Source: Spongospora subterranea f. sp. subterranea (lineage: Eukaryota > Endomyxa: Phytomyxea > Phytomyxea > Plasmodiophorida). Taken from it: 64,000 bases of DNA. Positions 20,000-31,166 of this stretch are shown piece after piece. The first letter of the stretch is position 1. Every line of letters starts with the position of its first letter. The notes beneath the pieces are model-generated. The model did not search any database, was not told the origin of the DNA, and saw only the letters and a list, made by a program, of their open reading frames with translations. A program made the position numbers and the translations under genes. The DNA is taken from contig JAUGWO010000012.1 of the NCBI GenBank assembly GCA_049724395.1, positions 1-64,000 of the forward strand, in the 5' to 3' direction.

Positions 20000-22900
20000 C
20001 AACATTGTTGTAAATCAGGCAGTATTCAGAGTGGATCGAGAAAGAATTTCATATTTCTATGGCCAGTGACAACATGGACAACATCGCCACGAAACAACAT
20101 ATATGTAAAGTTATATCCTCTGCCACGATAAAAAGGGAAACCCTCCTTTTCGAGCATTGACCAGTGAAACGCAGAACTTTTTAAATGGCCATCGTGAAAT
20201 GAGATAATTGACTGGATATAATATCTCACATTACCGTATATCATAACCCATTATGATTATTCCGACAACTCGGTTCATTGTGATTCCGTTCAACACAATA
20301 GTGTTATGTCTGTGATACCCAAATCTTCGCTAGTGCCAGATGACGATCGCTCGTTATCCGGCCACAAACTCATATGTTTGTGATAAGACCTTTCGCTATA
20401 CGTTGGTCAACAGTCTGATCCAGAACAATGGTGTGTCGTTGGAATGACCCCACTCACCACGAAACCCATTGGGACATTTGGGAAATTCCTTTTGGAACAC
20501 CATTGTCTGCAGAACATGTCGCCTTCATCGAAAACCACCTGATTTTTCATTGAGGTTTTCTCCTCTGGGATTTCTAAGAGGTTCTCCTTTGTTGTACTGT
20601 TCTTCCCATGAAATAAAATATCCACTTCGTCTTGCTTTGTTCAGGATTCGGTTCTATCCCATGTCGACAAGTCGATCTATCGTAATGTGTTTTCCCGTTT
20701 ATTCAGTAATTGGGTTTGTGTCAAACATTTTACTCTTATCCAAGGACACGATTTCCAACCCGAAGACGAATCGGTTGTTCTCTATTTGAGGTGGGATCTA
20801 TTGTCATCCCTTCCGTAGCCGACTTCAACCAATCATTAGACTCAACAGCAAAATCAAGTGACATCAATCGAACGTGATTTGCCAACCTAGTTCATAGCGG
20901 AGGGAAGATGGTGAATCCAAATATGTATCTCGGCCAATGTTGTCCAGAACTCAACGGAATTGTACGGAAAAATGACGGAATTTATAGAAATAAGTTGATA
21001 TGAATATAGGAGAATAATCCAAATACCCTCGTGAGACGACCTTCAAGTCCATCAGGTGTATTTGATTGTATCTACCTTGTTTGCTGATTCATTTCAGGGT
21101 CGACAATTACTAACCTTGGGATGGCCGAGGAATATAATGACATATATCATAGTTTTTGACTGGTCCAGGACAGCAAACGCGACTGAACTTGGTGTAGAAT
21201 ATTAATTCTCCCCATCTCCGTACAAATTCCTGAACACTTCCAGCGCAATGACGATTTAAACAATTGATGACAGGACGAATGCATTTACTGATCAACGATG
21301 TTAAAGCCGGATGAGGCGATCTTTGTGATTCTGTCTTCGCAATCACGAACTGATCATACTGTTGGAGAATTTTGGAAAACGCTGGGAGGAGGTCTCGGGT
21401 TGATTTACTAGCAGGGAATGTCTTGCTGGAATATCAAATGGTAGCTCGTCCTCTCCGCAACGACTGGAAATCAAGCCCTGGCATTTCCGCATGCTGAATT
21501 GAGCATGCTCGAATCTGAAGCCCCATTTTCGAACCCACTCATTTATACTTTGGTCACAGTGATGAACAAAGCACCCCCAAATGGGTTTCGAAGACCGGGT
21601 ATAATATGATCGGTGACGATTTTTAGAGCTTCTTGTCACTGCCAATGATCGGTATTTCTCGTTAAATTTCCAGCACAATTTAAGTTTGTCTTCTGCGGTT
21701 TTTGACGTTGAAACAGCATCAATAAGAGTTTGGAGATCCAATAAACCGGAGTTTTGTCTCTGAAAGCACAAAATGTTCATCAGTTTTTCTAAACAATGCG
21801 AATGAAAAATGTTCAGGGGTTTTGACGATTTTCGTCAACTGGTAACCGCAGGTGTTATGATTTGAATCAGGACCGGGGCAGCATTTGTCTCCAAAATCAA
21901 TTGTGCTTGAAACGCGTTCCCCAACGTGTCTGGAACAGGTCCATGTCTTTGCCACAACAGTTCACAAGACATTGAAGGACGGGGATACAGATGCGCTTGA
22001 GACAATAAATCACCTTTGGACTAATACTGCGGAGCGATGTTCTGCAAGAGACCAGTTTCAAAACAAAATTCGAAATTAGGATCAGTTTTTGCAGGGTGCT
22101 GGTTGCCAGGGCAATTAGCCTAGGATGAGGAACATCGATGTTGTTTTGTCCGACCTCAACGGTATCCCCCCCCGACTTTCCGCGCAACACTATTTCCATC
22201 ATGTGTTCCGTCATGGCGACACTGTTGTGAAACTCGACCTGTTCAGGATTCGTCTCCTTTCCCTAAGCAGACGATACCGTTTGTGATCATCAAATCCCAG
22301 ACAGAGCGGGGAACCAGAGTTCTGACCAGAAACACACAGAGACTATCATAGTCTTTGACCTCATCCAGGTCCCAGTTTAGGGGCGGACAAGCATTCTCAA
22401 TCCCACCAAGTACTTGGCATTACGGAAATGAACCATTTTGTGAGTTTGCTCCGGAAATCCATCCTAGTACGCCATAAGCAGATATTGGTAATCACGATTA
22501 TCGGCAATCTCTTACTGGCACGAAATTCTCACGAACGTCAACAGGCTGGTTTTTCGAATTAATCGTATTTTCGATGCGGCAATCGAAAGTTTTGCCCTCT
22601 ACGCTTTCAATTGACTGTTGACCATCAATACTGATACGGGATGCATCACGGTTTGAACTCGTGTTCGGGTTCCAATCCTAAGACGAACTTAGCAAACCCA
22701 AACACAATTTGGACATGGACTGAACGGCAAAGTTTCTGGAAGAACTGTCACCAAACTGGTGGGCGTTTCTGTTATCGGGCACGAGATTCTCGAGAAAGTC
22801 TTTTGACGGCAAAATTTCCGAATCAATAGGAATTCGATTTAGATCGATAAGGCAATCGAGGTTCTCGCCCTTTTGGCTCAACTGTTGAGAATCGATACTG

Positions 22901-25600
22901 ATATGGGACGCGTCAATTTTCGAACCCGGACTCGAGTCCCATTCCTAAAAACGCACTTAACAAGCCGAATCTCAATATGAAGATGAACTGAACGACTACA
23001 TTCATCGAAGAACTTTCACCAAACTGTGGTCGACACGATTGATACTGGAAAAATCAAAGCGCCAACGAGGAATTGCCTTTCAGCAAATTTGACTCAATTG
23101 CCAATAAAAGTCCAATTCTAAAAAAGCACTTAACAAGCCGAATCCTATATGAAGTACTGAACGACTATATTCAGGGTCACCAAACTGATCGGGGTCTTGT
23201 CATGGGGCATTGCCAAACTCCTGCGATTGTGCGGTATTGGTGTCCTGCAAAGACCAATGTTTCCTCTCAGAATTTGGCAATTCTTTGGAGCGACATTCCG
23301 CCATTCATACCGATAAAGTCGAGGCGATTCCTGTGGCGGCATTGACCTGAACTGAGCCAAGCGGTTCGCCCCAACCATGACCAGGTTCGGTTGTCACAGA
23401 TCGAGTCGGTCTGATCGCCACCAGCAGCAATACCAACAACTTGAGGACACGCATTGGACTAATGTGATGGCGCAACAGTTGCGCGGTTCATCCATGGGCA
23501 AGGATGAGTTCAGAGTGAATGATGAGACGAACGGTTTTATGTGTCATACACCAGGGTTAAGATACCCGATTATCCTCTCCAATCTATCAAACCTTTCCTG
23601 TTGTGATTTAGTTAACATTTGATTGATCCGTTGTTCTACCACATGATCAATAACGTGTTGACTGCTTATCGAAACCAATGTCGTAGGAAAGAGGACATTC
23701 GACCTGCCATGTTTGGTTCAATCTGTTTATTGAGAGCAAATAATGGCGGGTAGTTATCTCGAAACATCTTGTTTCGTGATTAAAAACGCCCTTCAATCTT
23801 CCTAGTCAGGTCGCAAGCATCCGGAAAGATCCCATGCGCGGTCGACCTGCACAAACATTTGCTGAACGATAACACTTCATTGCTACGATTTCGCTTTACA
23901 ATTCATCCAATTGACGCTGCTGTCAAGTCACGATCGGAATACATTGTCACCAAAAGATGCCGAGACGGGATCGAACGTGTTGAGGCATTAGCCCTGGTTG
24001 GCCGCCGTTTGGCTGAGCCTTTACGACTGGCTTCAAGGATATTATAGAGAAGCGTCTGTTGCAATACACATCGGCGATCGATGACGCCTGTCACGTGAGG
24101 AGGACGAGAAACGGGGAGACGAGAACCGGAGGTTGTTATGGAAGAAGGAGGAACAAGGTCAGGCCTTGAACACCATTCCCTTTTTTTGAGATGGGTTATT
24201 GGTGGCGCCTGAAGGGCTGTTGACTAAGAGTTGCTGGTTCCCAAGTTCGTTTAGATGGTTGATAACCTTGCCTGGAGTCAATGACATCTTTTACAGCAAA
24301 GAAAGGTTATGGAATTTTTTCCTAGATTAACGGGGGGGGGTGCTTCTGGATATCGATTTGGCACATTGTTTTAATAAGGTTAAAGTTCGAAACGTGGAAC
24401 ACGTCATGAATTTTCAGGCTAATTGGCAACGCGAGGCGAAAGGTCACGTCATTTTTTTTCGCCGTTATGAAAATGGGCCAATGTATGGATCCTCTAGTTT
24501 ACCAGTTCTTCTGGATGTTGGCAAATCGGTCCTTTTTAGTAGTACTTGGTCATTGACTTCGAATGCTGAACTGGGGCAAGGACGACGATCAGACGAAACG
24601 ATCAGACGAAAAAACGTAAGGTTTGACATCACAATAACACCAAGTATCGCATTAATCAGCTTTCAACGAAAACACATTGGTTATGGCGGTGAATAGCATA
24701 TATACGACCGGTAGGTATAAATCATTGTCAGCGTCATACGCCATTGGGACAAAACGGTGCACAAATGGTTCAGGCACACAAAGAATTGTTCGATCCAGAA
24801 AGAGCGTTATCCCAGATCGTTTCAAGATTTATTGCCAGTCCTGGGTGTCGACTCTGCCTTTATTGACGCCGTCAATGACAGAACTGGTAAATGACCAAAA
24901 CAACGTCATGCGGTCACGGGAGAGAGCAAGATCATTCTCCTCAACTTCTCGCAAATCTGCTGACCGCCCTCCGATCGATGGCATGTGGGTTCGATCGTCT
25001 TCCAAAGATTGTTAAATTTGGTGTATCGAGGCATCTGCTTTCACTGGGTATAGAATGCTTTGATATACCGTCGTGTCCAAGTGAGTTTGTGCAAAATCTG
25101 GAATCGTCTGAGGACGACCATTGTTGTCACGAGCAGCTTCCATGATATTCAGCTTCAATAAAGCTTTGCTGTAAAGCGGGTGGCCATCGATTTTCCAGCG
25201 TTGATGCAGGTTATCTACTGCAAACAGATTTGGAGAAATACGACAAAATACAGCACAGATGCCTGGGCATGGTATCAGGCTTGAGGTGAAATCAGCCCAG
25301 TTGCACGTAGGAATTTGCCCCAAACGATCGTCGGAAAGAACGATATCGTGATAGAATCGTCCGTCGGATGACGATACTCGCCAATTGATTTCTTGACCGT
25401 TGACATCTTCCACAATGAGGAAGATCAGAAACGCGACGGTATTGTTCCTGCCAGATCGCTTCTACGTAGTCGCTCCATTTGCGGTTCTTTTGAATGAGCG
25501 TACACAGTGTCTCCAAAGAACGGGCGAGGTTTCAGTTTCGATAATGGATGATAACTGCAGGTTTAGCAAATTCGCGAGCATCGCGTAAGACAATTTCGTT
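20000..25600. other. Decayed region without a gene I can support
   Basis: Many short frames on both strands, none with family features I recognise. Pieces such as 24340-24696 or 25012-25413 have protein-like runs but no continuous match. Diverged repeats are present at 22640-23195 (listed separately). Most likely old retroelement sequence. Confidence 0.5.
22640..23195. repeat. Three diverged copies of a roughly 100-120 bp repeat
   Basis: Segments near 22660-22765, 22935-23040 and 23105-23195 share the order TCCAATTCTAA-like, CACTTAACAAGCCGAAT-like, TGAACTGAACGACTA-like and TCACCAAACTG. Spacing is irregular (about 280 and 170 bases). The copies are diverged; the function is unknown. Confidence 0.6.
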
Positions 25601-25851
25601 GGTTGCAAAATGACTGTTTACAGAAAACGGAGGTTGTGGAGAAGGTCGAAGAGATGGCGCCTGGTCCAACAAGTCCGAATTCAACAACAGATATTAATCT
25701 GGTGGAGAAACAGAGACTGAATGCGGTGACGATGGGGTTTCAGAATACACTGGTCCTGACGGAGATAAACGAGACGAAAGCCATTAACGCCGTCCACAGC
25801 ACAGCGGGAACCGAAACTACGAGGCAACCGATCTGAGGGCAAAACAAACAA

Positions 25852-26690
25852 TTGTTTGCTAAGGCGCCATTTTGTGAAGGTACAACGCAAGGGAGATTTA
25901 CCGGGTGGGATTTGCCCGGGCTGTATTGTATTTTAAGACGGTCAAATGTCCATGTTTTTATTGACGCGACGTTTCGGTCTGTGCCCGCTCCCTTCTCCCA
26001 ACTCCTCATTGTCATGGCAAAAGATGACGATTTTGATCTATATCTGCCAGTCTTCTATATTTTGATGATAGGAAAATCTCGAAGATTGTATGAATTTTGT
26101 TTGCGCCAAATCAACGCCGCCGTGGAGGCGGATATATATCCAGGCAGCATTGCTGCGACTTTGAGGTTGCGCTGATGGGAGCCATCAAACGTACATAGCT
26201 TGTTCCCTCTCACCCATTGTTTTACTCAATGTATCTGATAATCAAGGCATATATCCTGCAACGCCCATCACTGGAATCTTCTTCCATTGGAAACAAGCCA
26301 TTCGTCGACGACTCATGAATATTGGTGTAAGCTCAGAGACGTTCAACAGGCTGATCCGAGATTACAACAACGGGCTTTGATTTTATTCGGTCAAACGTCT
26401 CAGACTTTGAAGAAGATGGGGCAAGACTCGAGGAGTTTTTCGATTATTTTGAACAAATATGGATCAAGAAGTATTCCCCGAACGATTGGAAACATCTCGC
26501 GTCAGATTGCTCAACAGGAGAAGATTTCCAATAGAACGACAATCCGTTGGAGCGTTACATTTTTTTTTTGAATTCCCTTTTTCCGAGTGCTCATCCTACG
26601 TTGGCTCATTTCGTGGTGACCTTGCGGCAAGGGGCGCACAATTAGCTGCAGAAAACGACAGGCCAGCAGGGAATCCACCATAAAGCCGAT
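25852..26690 (+). pseudogene. MULE-type transposase relic
   Basis: The plus frame 25852-26175 contains HVFIDATFRSVPAPFSQLL and FDLYLPVFYILM, the first catalytic Asp block of Mutator-like transposases (DGTF-x-P-PF-Q) and its continuation. By frameshift, FEVALMGAIKRTY (equivalent to the DFE-A block) follows near 26160. A C-terminal block near 26535-26640 reads NPLERYIFFLNSLFPSAHPT, the usual NN-LE-YN-----F---HP end. Stops and frameshifts interrupt it. The last part overlaps the Gypsy relic that reads the other way. Confidence 0.6.
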
Positions 26691-28184
26691 GCCCGAAGAG
26701 ACGTGAGTGAGGAGTTCTTGGGTGACACACAACGAAGCGTCGCAGTAAAATTTGAGACGCGTAACATGCGCTTCGAGTTGATCGCCGGTGATCAAATGCT
26801 CGATAACATAGTGCCATTCACTGTGATTCTGTACGGGCCGAGCCATAAAACCATCAATTTGCTATCTTTCACGCGCGGTGAATCTTCACGGCGAGCCCAG
26901 AGAACAAAATCACCGTCGATGAAATTCGGGAACTTAGCGGTGATTCGTCGTCGAGACTTGGACCGTTTGTCGCGACGCGATGCAGACACGGTCTTGTGTA
27001 ACTCCTGAAACGCTACCTGTAACGTATCGTGTCGACTGAGGATAGCTGCAGTAGATACCGATGATGCATTCGGGGGCAGATAGGACGGAAGAATATCGCT
27101 CAGTGGAGATTCAGGAGTAGTATTCGTTAATACTTGCGTAGGCGATAAGCCACCTAAACTAGGACGGGGAGAGTGATTTAGAACAAATTGCACTAGGGGA
27201 ATGGCCTGTGGCCGATGGTCTTGCGGGATTTGCATATCGGAAAGCAATAATCGAAACACTTCCTGAGTGATTTTGCAAGCACGCTCGACGGTGCCATTGG
27301 GGAAGTGCATTCCCGCCATGGTGAAATGATGACGAACTCCAAGTTGATGGGACAATTCGGACATCACGTTATTCTTGAAATGCGTACCACAGTCGGAGAC
27401 CCAAATGCGAGGAAGTCGAAATAAAAGTGCAGAAACGACCGTATCAGTGGTCGCTTGAACCGAAGGTGAGAGGGTAACATAGGTGGAGAGGTCATCCATG
27501 AGAATCAGGATGTGGCGAAATTGGTGATTGGAGTTCACGCCGGGTTGCCGGATAAACAGAAAATCAAAATGAAGCACCTGATGAGGAGCGTCGGCATGTA
27601 TAAGCTGAGCCCAGAGGGCGCGGGATTCGCACGGGCCCTTTACACGAAATGCAATGGATACACCTGTTGATGAAACGGGTAACATCGTTCTTTAAATCGA
27701 ACCAGAAGAAAAACGCGGATATCGAATCCAAGGTGGATTCCAAGCCACGTTGACCACCGATGCCCATACGGGCGATGACACAAATCCGAGTACGTAGAGA
27801 TAGATCTTGCGAAGGAATCCAAATAGACCCCGAGATCGTACTGAACAATGCAGAATCATTTAACGAACACGAAGGAGGAACCGATTCCGACGACGAATAT
27901 AATTCCTGTGAACGACGAATATCTTGCACATCCGGCCAGACAATATTCCCGCCATGAAGGATATTATGCTCCATTGGCGGGGAAATCGTCGCGCGACGAA
28001 TGAAAGTCGGCGATGTAGCAGGAGACGCCCACCGCGTCAGTTGATCTGCCCATACAGTGTCAGAGCCAGAGATATAGTGAACAGTACAATTGGGACAGCG
28101 CTGAGGCGGAGCGACCAACGAGAGAGGCGGTCTAAACTGGATTGCTTCGCAAGATCTATCTCTACGTACTCGGATTTGTGTCAT
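26511..28184 (-). pseudogene. Ty3/Gypsy integrase region, oomycete-type, frameshifted
   Basis: Minus-strand order: an RNase H end (VHYISGSDTVWADQLTRWA, near 28080), a degraded H2C2 zinc region (RICVIARMGIGGQRGLE, both histidines replaced, then CIHCISCKG), and an integrase core with VLHFDFLFI (Asp), RIWVSDCGTHFKNNV (Asp) and FPNGTVERACKITQE (Glu) in the 297-residue frame 27685-26792. After another frame change comes a C-terminal segment, EAHVTRLKFYCDASL and VTQELLTHVSS. I know this C-terminal wording from oomycete Gypsy polyproteins. Two frame breaks (near 27600 and 26800) and the lost zinc ligands mark it as dead. No LTRs or gag were found nearby. Confidence 0.8.
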
Positions 28185-28258
28185 CGCTCATATGGGCATC
28201 GGTGGTCATCGTGGCATGGAATCCACCTTGGGTTCGATATCCGCTTTTTTCTTCTGAG
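27705..28258. repeat. Inverted duplication inside the Gypsy relic
   Basis: About 27705-27825 (through GATGACACAAATCCGAGTAC) reappears in reverse complement at about 28138-28258 with a handful of differences. Arms are about 120 bp with a spacer of about 310 bp. The outer copy is an extra inverted fragment of the integrase zinc region. Confidence 0.85.
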
Positions 28259-28259
28259 G

Positions 28260-28400
28260 GCTGCCCACAGCTTCGATCAATTTTCGATCCCGATCAATTG
28301 TCGATCAATTATTACAGTGTATGGCAGTGTTTTGCTCAGTGTATCCACAGACGGGCTGCGCACAGTTTCGATCAATTTTCGATCAAAATGTATTCCTCCT
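28260..28400. repeat. Short direct repeat GGGCTGC-CACAG-TTCGATCAATTTTCGATC
   Basis: The motif CACAGCTTCGATCAATTTT near 28267 recurs as CACAGTTTCGATCAATTTT near 28360, with extra GATCAATT units between. It lies between the inverted duplication and the ACGCGT satellite. Confidence 0.75.
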
Positions 28401-28735
28401 TTGCCACGCGTGGCAAGCTGTGACATTAGATCTGGCCACGCGTGGCACAAGCTGTGACAGGAGTTTGCCACGCGTGGCACAAGCTGTGACAGGAGTTTGT
28501 CACGCGTGGCACAAGCTATTAGATCTGGCCACGCGTGGCACAAGCTGTGACAGGAGTTTGGCACGCGTGGCACAAGCTGTGACAGGAGTTTGTCACGCGT
28601 GGCACAAGCTGTGGCCACGCGTGGCACAAGCTGTGACAGGAGTTTGCCACGCGTGGCACAAGCTGTGACAGGAGTTTGCCACGCGTGGCACAACGCGTGG
28701 CACAAGCTGTGACAGGAGTTTGCCACGCGTGGCCA
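28401..28735. repeat. Satellite of about 32 bp carrying CCACGCGTGG palindromes
   Basis: Twelve occurrences of ACGCGTGG, most within a 32-bp unit whose rest is CACAAGCTGTGACAGGAGTTT; some units are shortened or carry ATTAGATCTGG instead. The 10-bp core is a perfect palindrome. Frames are open on both strands across it, which is a by-product of the repeat and not evidence of coding. It ends about 615 bases upstream of the signal peptide peptidase start. Confidence 0.95.
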
Positions 28736-29350
28736 GATCTACCACCGCATGTCACATATATTGCGCGCAGCCTGCAAGGTAGAAGGAATTGACTGCACAC
28801 TTCAGGAAAAATGCTTTTTTCGCCCTCGAACCAGCGTCAAGGGTCTAAACTGCAGTTTCAACACTTTATCAAGACTTTTTGGCCATTCAAATCAGGGTTC
28901 AGCGTATTAGCATCGAATATCAGGGTTCAGGCCTTAACAGAAATATTCTTATTACAAGTTTTTACTGTACACCAAAACTGTCAAATCTACGAAGATTAAT
29001 GTCTCTACCACGTACTTGACTCTCGTAAAACCTGTTGGTGTAGAGTGTCCCGTTTGCCGAGACTTGTACCGATTCGCCAGCTTGGTCACCCCAAATCCGC
29101 GACCCCAAACTCCCGAACTGCGGACTCTATAAAGGGTTGCGTACTGTATGTAGAAAAAGGGGCAGCGCAGTGGGGAACGCAACCACTCCTCGCACTCCGA
29201 CAGTCACCAACACCACTGCGAATTTGTTCCTCATCATCATCTGTGCCATAAAACGATCGGCCGAACACTGGTTGAGAGCTGAAGGCGATGGTTGCCACGA
29301 GATCGATAGTTAGGACGGAGTCGGTCCGCCGAATCCAGGCCTCAGAATGC

Positions 29351-30962
29351 ATGAGCGGTGTGCTGCCAGCCTATAGCGCCACCGTCGCTTTATCCATTCT
29401 TCCATATTTCGTCAACGTTGGGGTTTCCGCTCAACTCATACCTGTATCGATGCTTCTTCTGTGAGACCATCTGATTTGTTAATTTGAAAAAACATGGAAA
29501 TTTTCAGTTTTCGATGAGCAATCCTTCTTCCTGTAGACTCAACAAAGTTTCAAATTTTTGTTTCAATGAAACATGTGATTTTTTTGGAAACTTTGCTCTG
29601 GTTTCAATTGTTCGATGTCGATAGGTATATTGGCTGTCATTTATCATTACGTAATGTTCATCGGCCTGGGCAAGAAGATAGCCAACAGCTTGCTTCCAAG
29701 GACGCGTACATGTTTCCGGTGTTTGGATCGATTGCCCTCTTAACCCTGTACTGTGCATACAAATACCTTCCCCCGCAATACCTTAATATGATCGTCTCTG
29801 CCTATTTCTTTCTTGCCGGTCTGCTCGCTTTAACAACTTCCTTAAAAACGTATTCCGCCACTAACCGGTTTTGCTCCGAATTTTTTTCTGATCAAACTTC
29901 AGGTTTATTTCGACAACGTTGTCCTTGGAAAACTACAAGCAACTCAACAAGACAGTTGTTCAGTTCCGTGTTCCCAAGTTTCTGGCCAAATTTCTCTGCG
30001 ATGCCAATAAGAAGGACGACGATCTAATTGAGCTGTCAAAGCTTGATTTCCCATGCGCCATCGTATCTGCTTGTGCCGCTGTCTGGTATCTCACCACGAA
30101 ACATGCTCTATCCAATAATCTGTTCGGAATCGCCTTTTGTATCCAGGCACTATCGCTGATCACGTTGGATTCGTTCTATTCCGGTGCTGCACTTCTTCTC
30201 GGCCTGTTCTTCTACGATATTTTCTTCGTATTTGCCACCGACGTTATGGTATGGACTTCAAATTCCACGCTCTCTGTGCACACCTAGACCAGTAGTTTCT
30301 GACGTTGGTTATTGAACTTGTTTTCAGCGTCGACTGTTTTCCGCTGTGTGTATGTGTGTGCATTTTATCTATTCATCAAAGCTTTGTGTTCGGTATCAAT
30401 AATTTTTCTTTCATTTTTTTTCCACTTTTATGTGTGTACATTTTATCTATTCATGAAAGCTTTGCGTTTCGATATCAATAACTACTCTTTCTCGATACCG
30501 TTCACCTGTTTGTGTTGGATACTAGTCGAAACCAGCTGATATGGATAATCATTCGTCATTTTTCAGGTGACGGTTGCAACAAAATTCGACGCCCCGATCA
30601 AGTTGTTTTTTCCTCGTGGAGAAGGACTACGACCCTCAATGCTCGGTCTTGGCGATATTGTGATCCCCGGTATCTTTCTTAGCCTTATGCTGCGCATTGA
30701 CCATCACCGCCATTGTTCCACACCGCATCAGCCGACGTTCTCGAAACCGTACTTCCTATCAGGCTGTGTCGGCTACTTCATCGGCATCGCCGTCACACTT
30801 TTCATCATGTTCGCCTTCGACCACGCCCAGCCGGCGTTGCTGTACCTGGTTCCCGGTTGTCTAATCTCAGTCACGATCTGCGCCATAGTACGTGGAGAAT
30901 TCCGATATCTAATGACATTCAAAGACGAGGCGCCAGTTCGTGACATTGCCCATGAAGATTAA
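29351..30962 (+). CDS. Signal peptide peptidase (presenilin-type aspartyl protease)
   Basis: Four exons by GT-AG splicing: 29351-29460, 29625-29849, 29903-30248, 30567-30962. The joined length is 1077 bases, 358 residues, close to the family size. This intramembrane protease of the ER cleaves leftover signal peptides and some membrane proteins. Diagnostic residues are YDIFFVF (first catalytic Asp, exon 3), LGLGDIVIPG (second catalytic Asp, exon 4) and QPALLYLVPG (the PAL motif). Exon 2 has the family's SKDAYMFPVFGS entry and several hydrophobic helices. The first exon is the least certain: it was chosen because donor and acceptor join in frame to YIGCHLSLR, which fits the family. Intron 3 is long (318 bp) with an internal duplication. 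The MAP kinase gene follows about 200 bases downstream on the same strand. Confidence 0.9.
30351..30482 (+). repeat. Direct duplication within SPP intron 3
   Basis: A segment of about 50 bases containing CATTTTATCTATTCAT, AAAGCTTTG and ATATCAATAA-like ends occurs twice (about 30351-30403 and 30431-30482). It accounts for part of the unusual length of this intron. Confidence 0.8.
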
Positions 30963-31166
30963 ACTGTTTCGAAATTAATTTCCCTCCTTCATCATTCGTT
31001 TTGCTTTTGCTGAAAGACCTTGTTCGACTGCGATCTTGTGACGTTCAGCGCCAATATAGTTGGCACGAAATATCTTTGCCGTCCTTCTGGCATCAAGTCA
31101 ACAAACGTGGGTTGCCTTGTCGTGGCACATACTATATCTTCTACAAACGCATCGCGACAAGACCTG

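Noticed and set aside
20407-20789. Overlapping frames as Copia gag or integrase
   Set aside because: A few phrases recall Copia, but no motif (zinc knuckle, DDE) could be confirmed.
24340-24696. 118-residue plus frame as a gene
   Set aside because: No domain, no partner exons, begins in a G run, and sits in decayed retroelement sequence.
28401-28735. CRISPR-like array at the palindromic satellite
   Set aside because: Spacers between palindromes are themselves identical repeats, and unit lengths vary by truncation; a simple satellite explains it.
28277-28800. Open frames of 90-150 residues on both strands over the ACGCGT satellite
   Set aside because: Open only because the repeat unit lacks stops; no extension, no start context, and both strands equally open.
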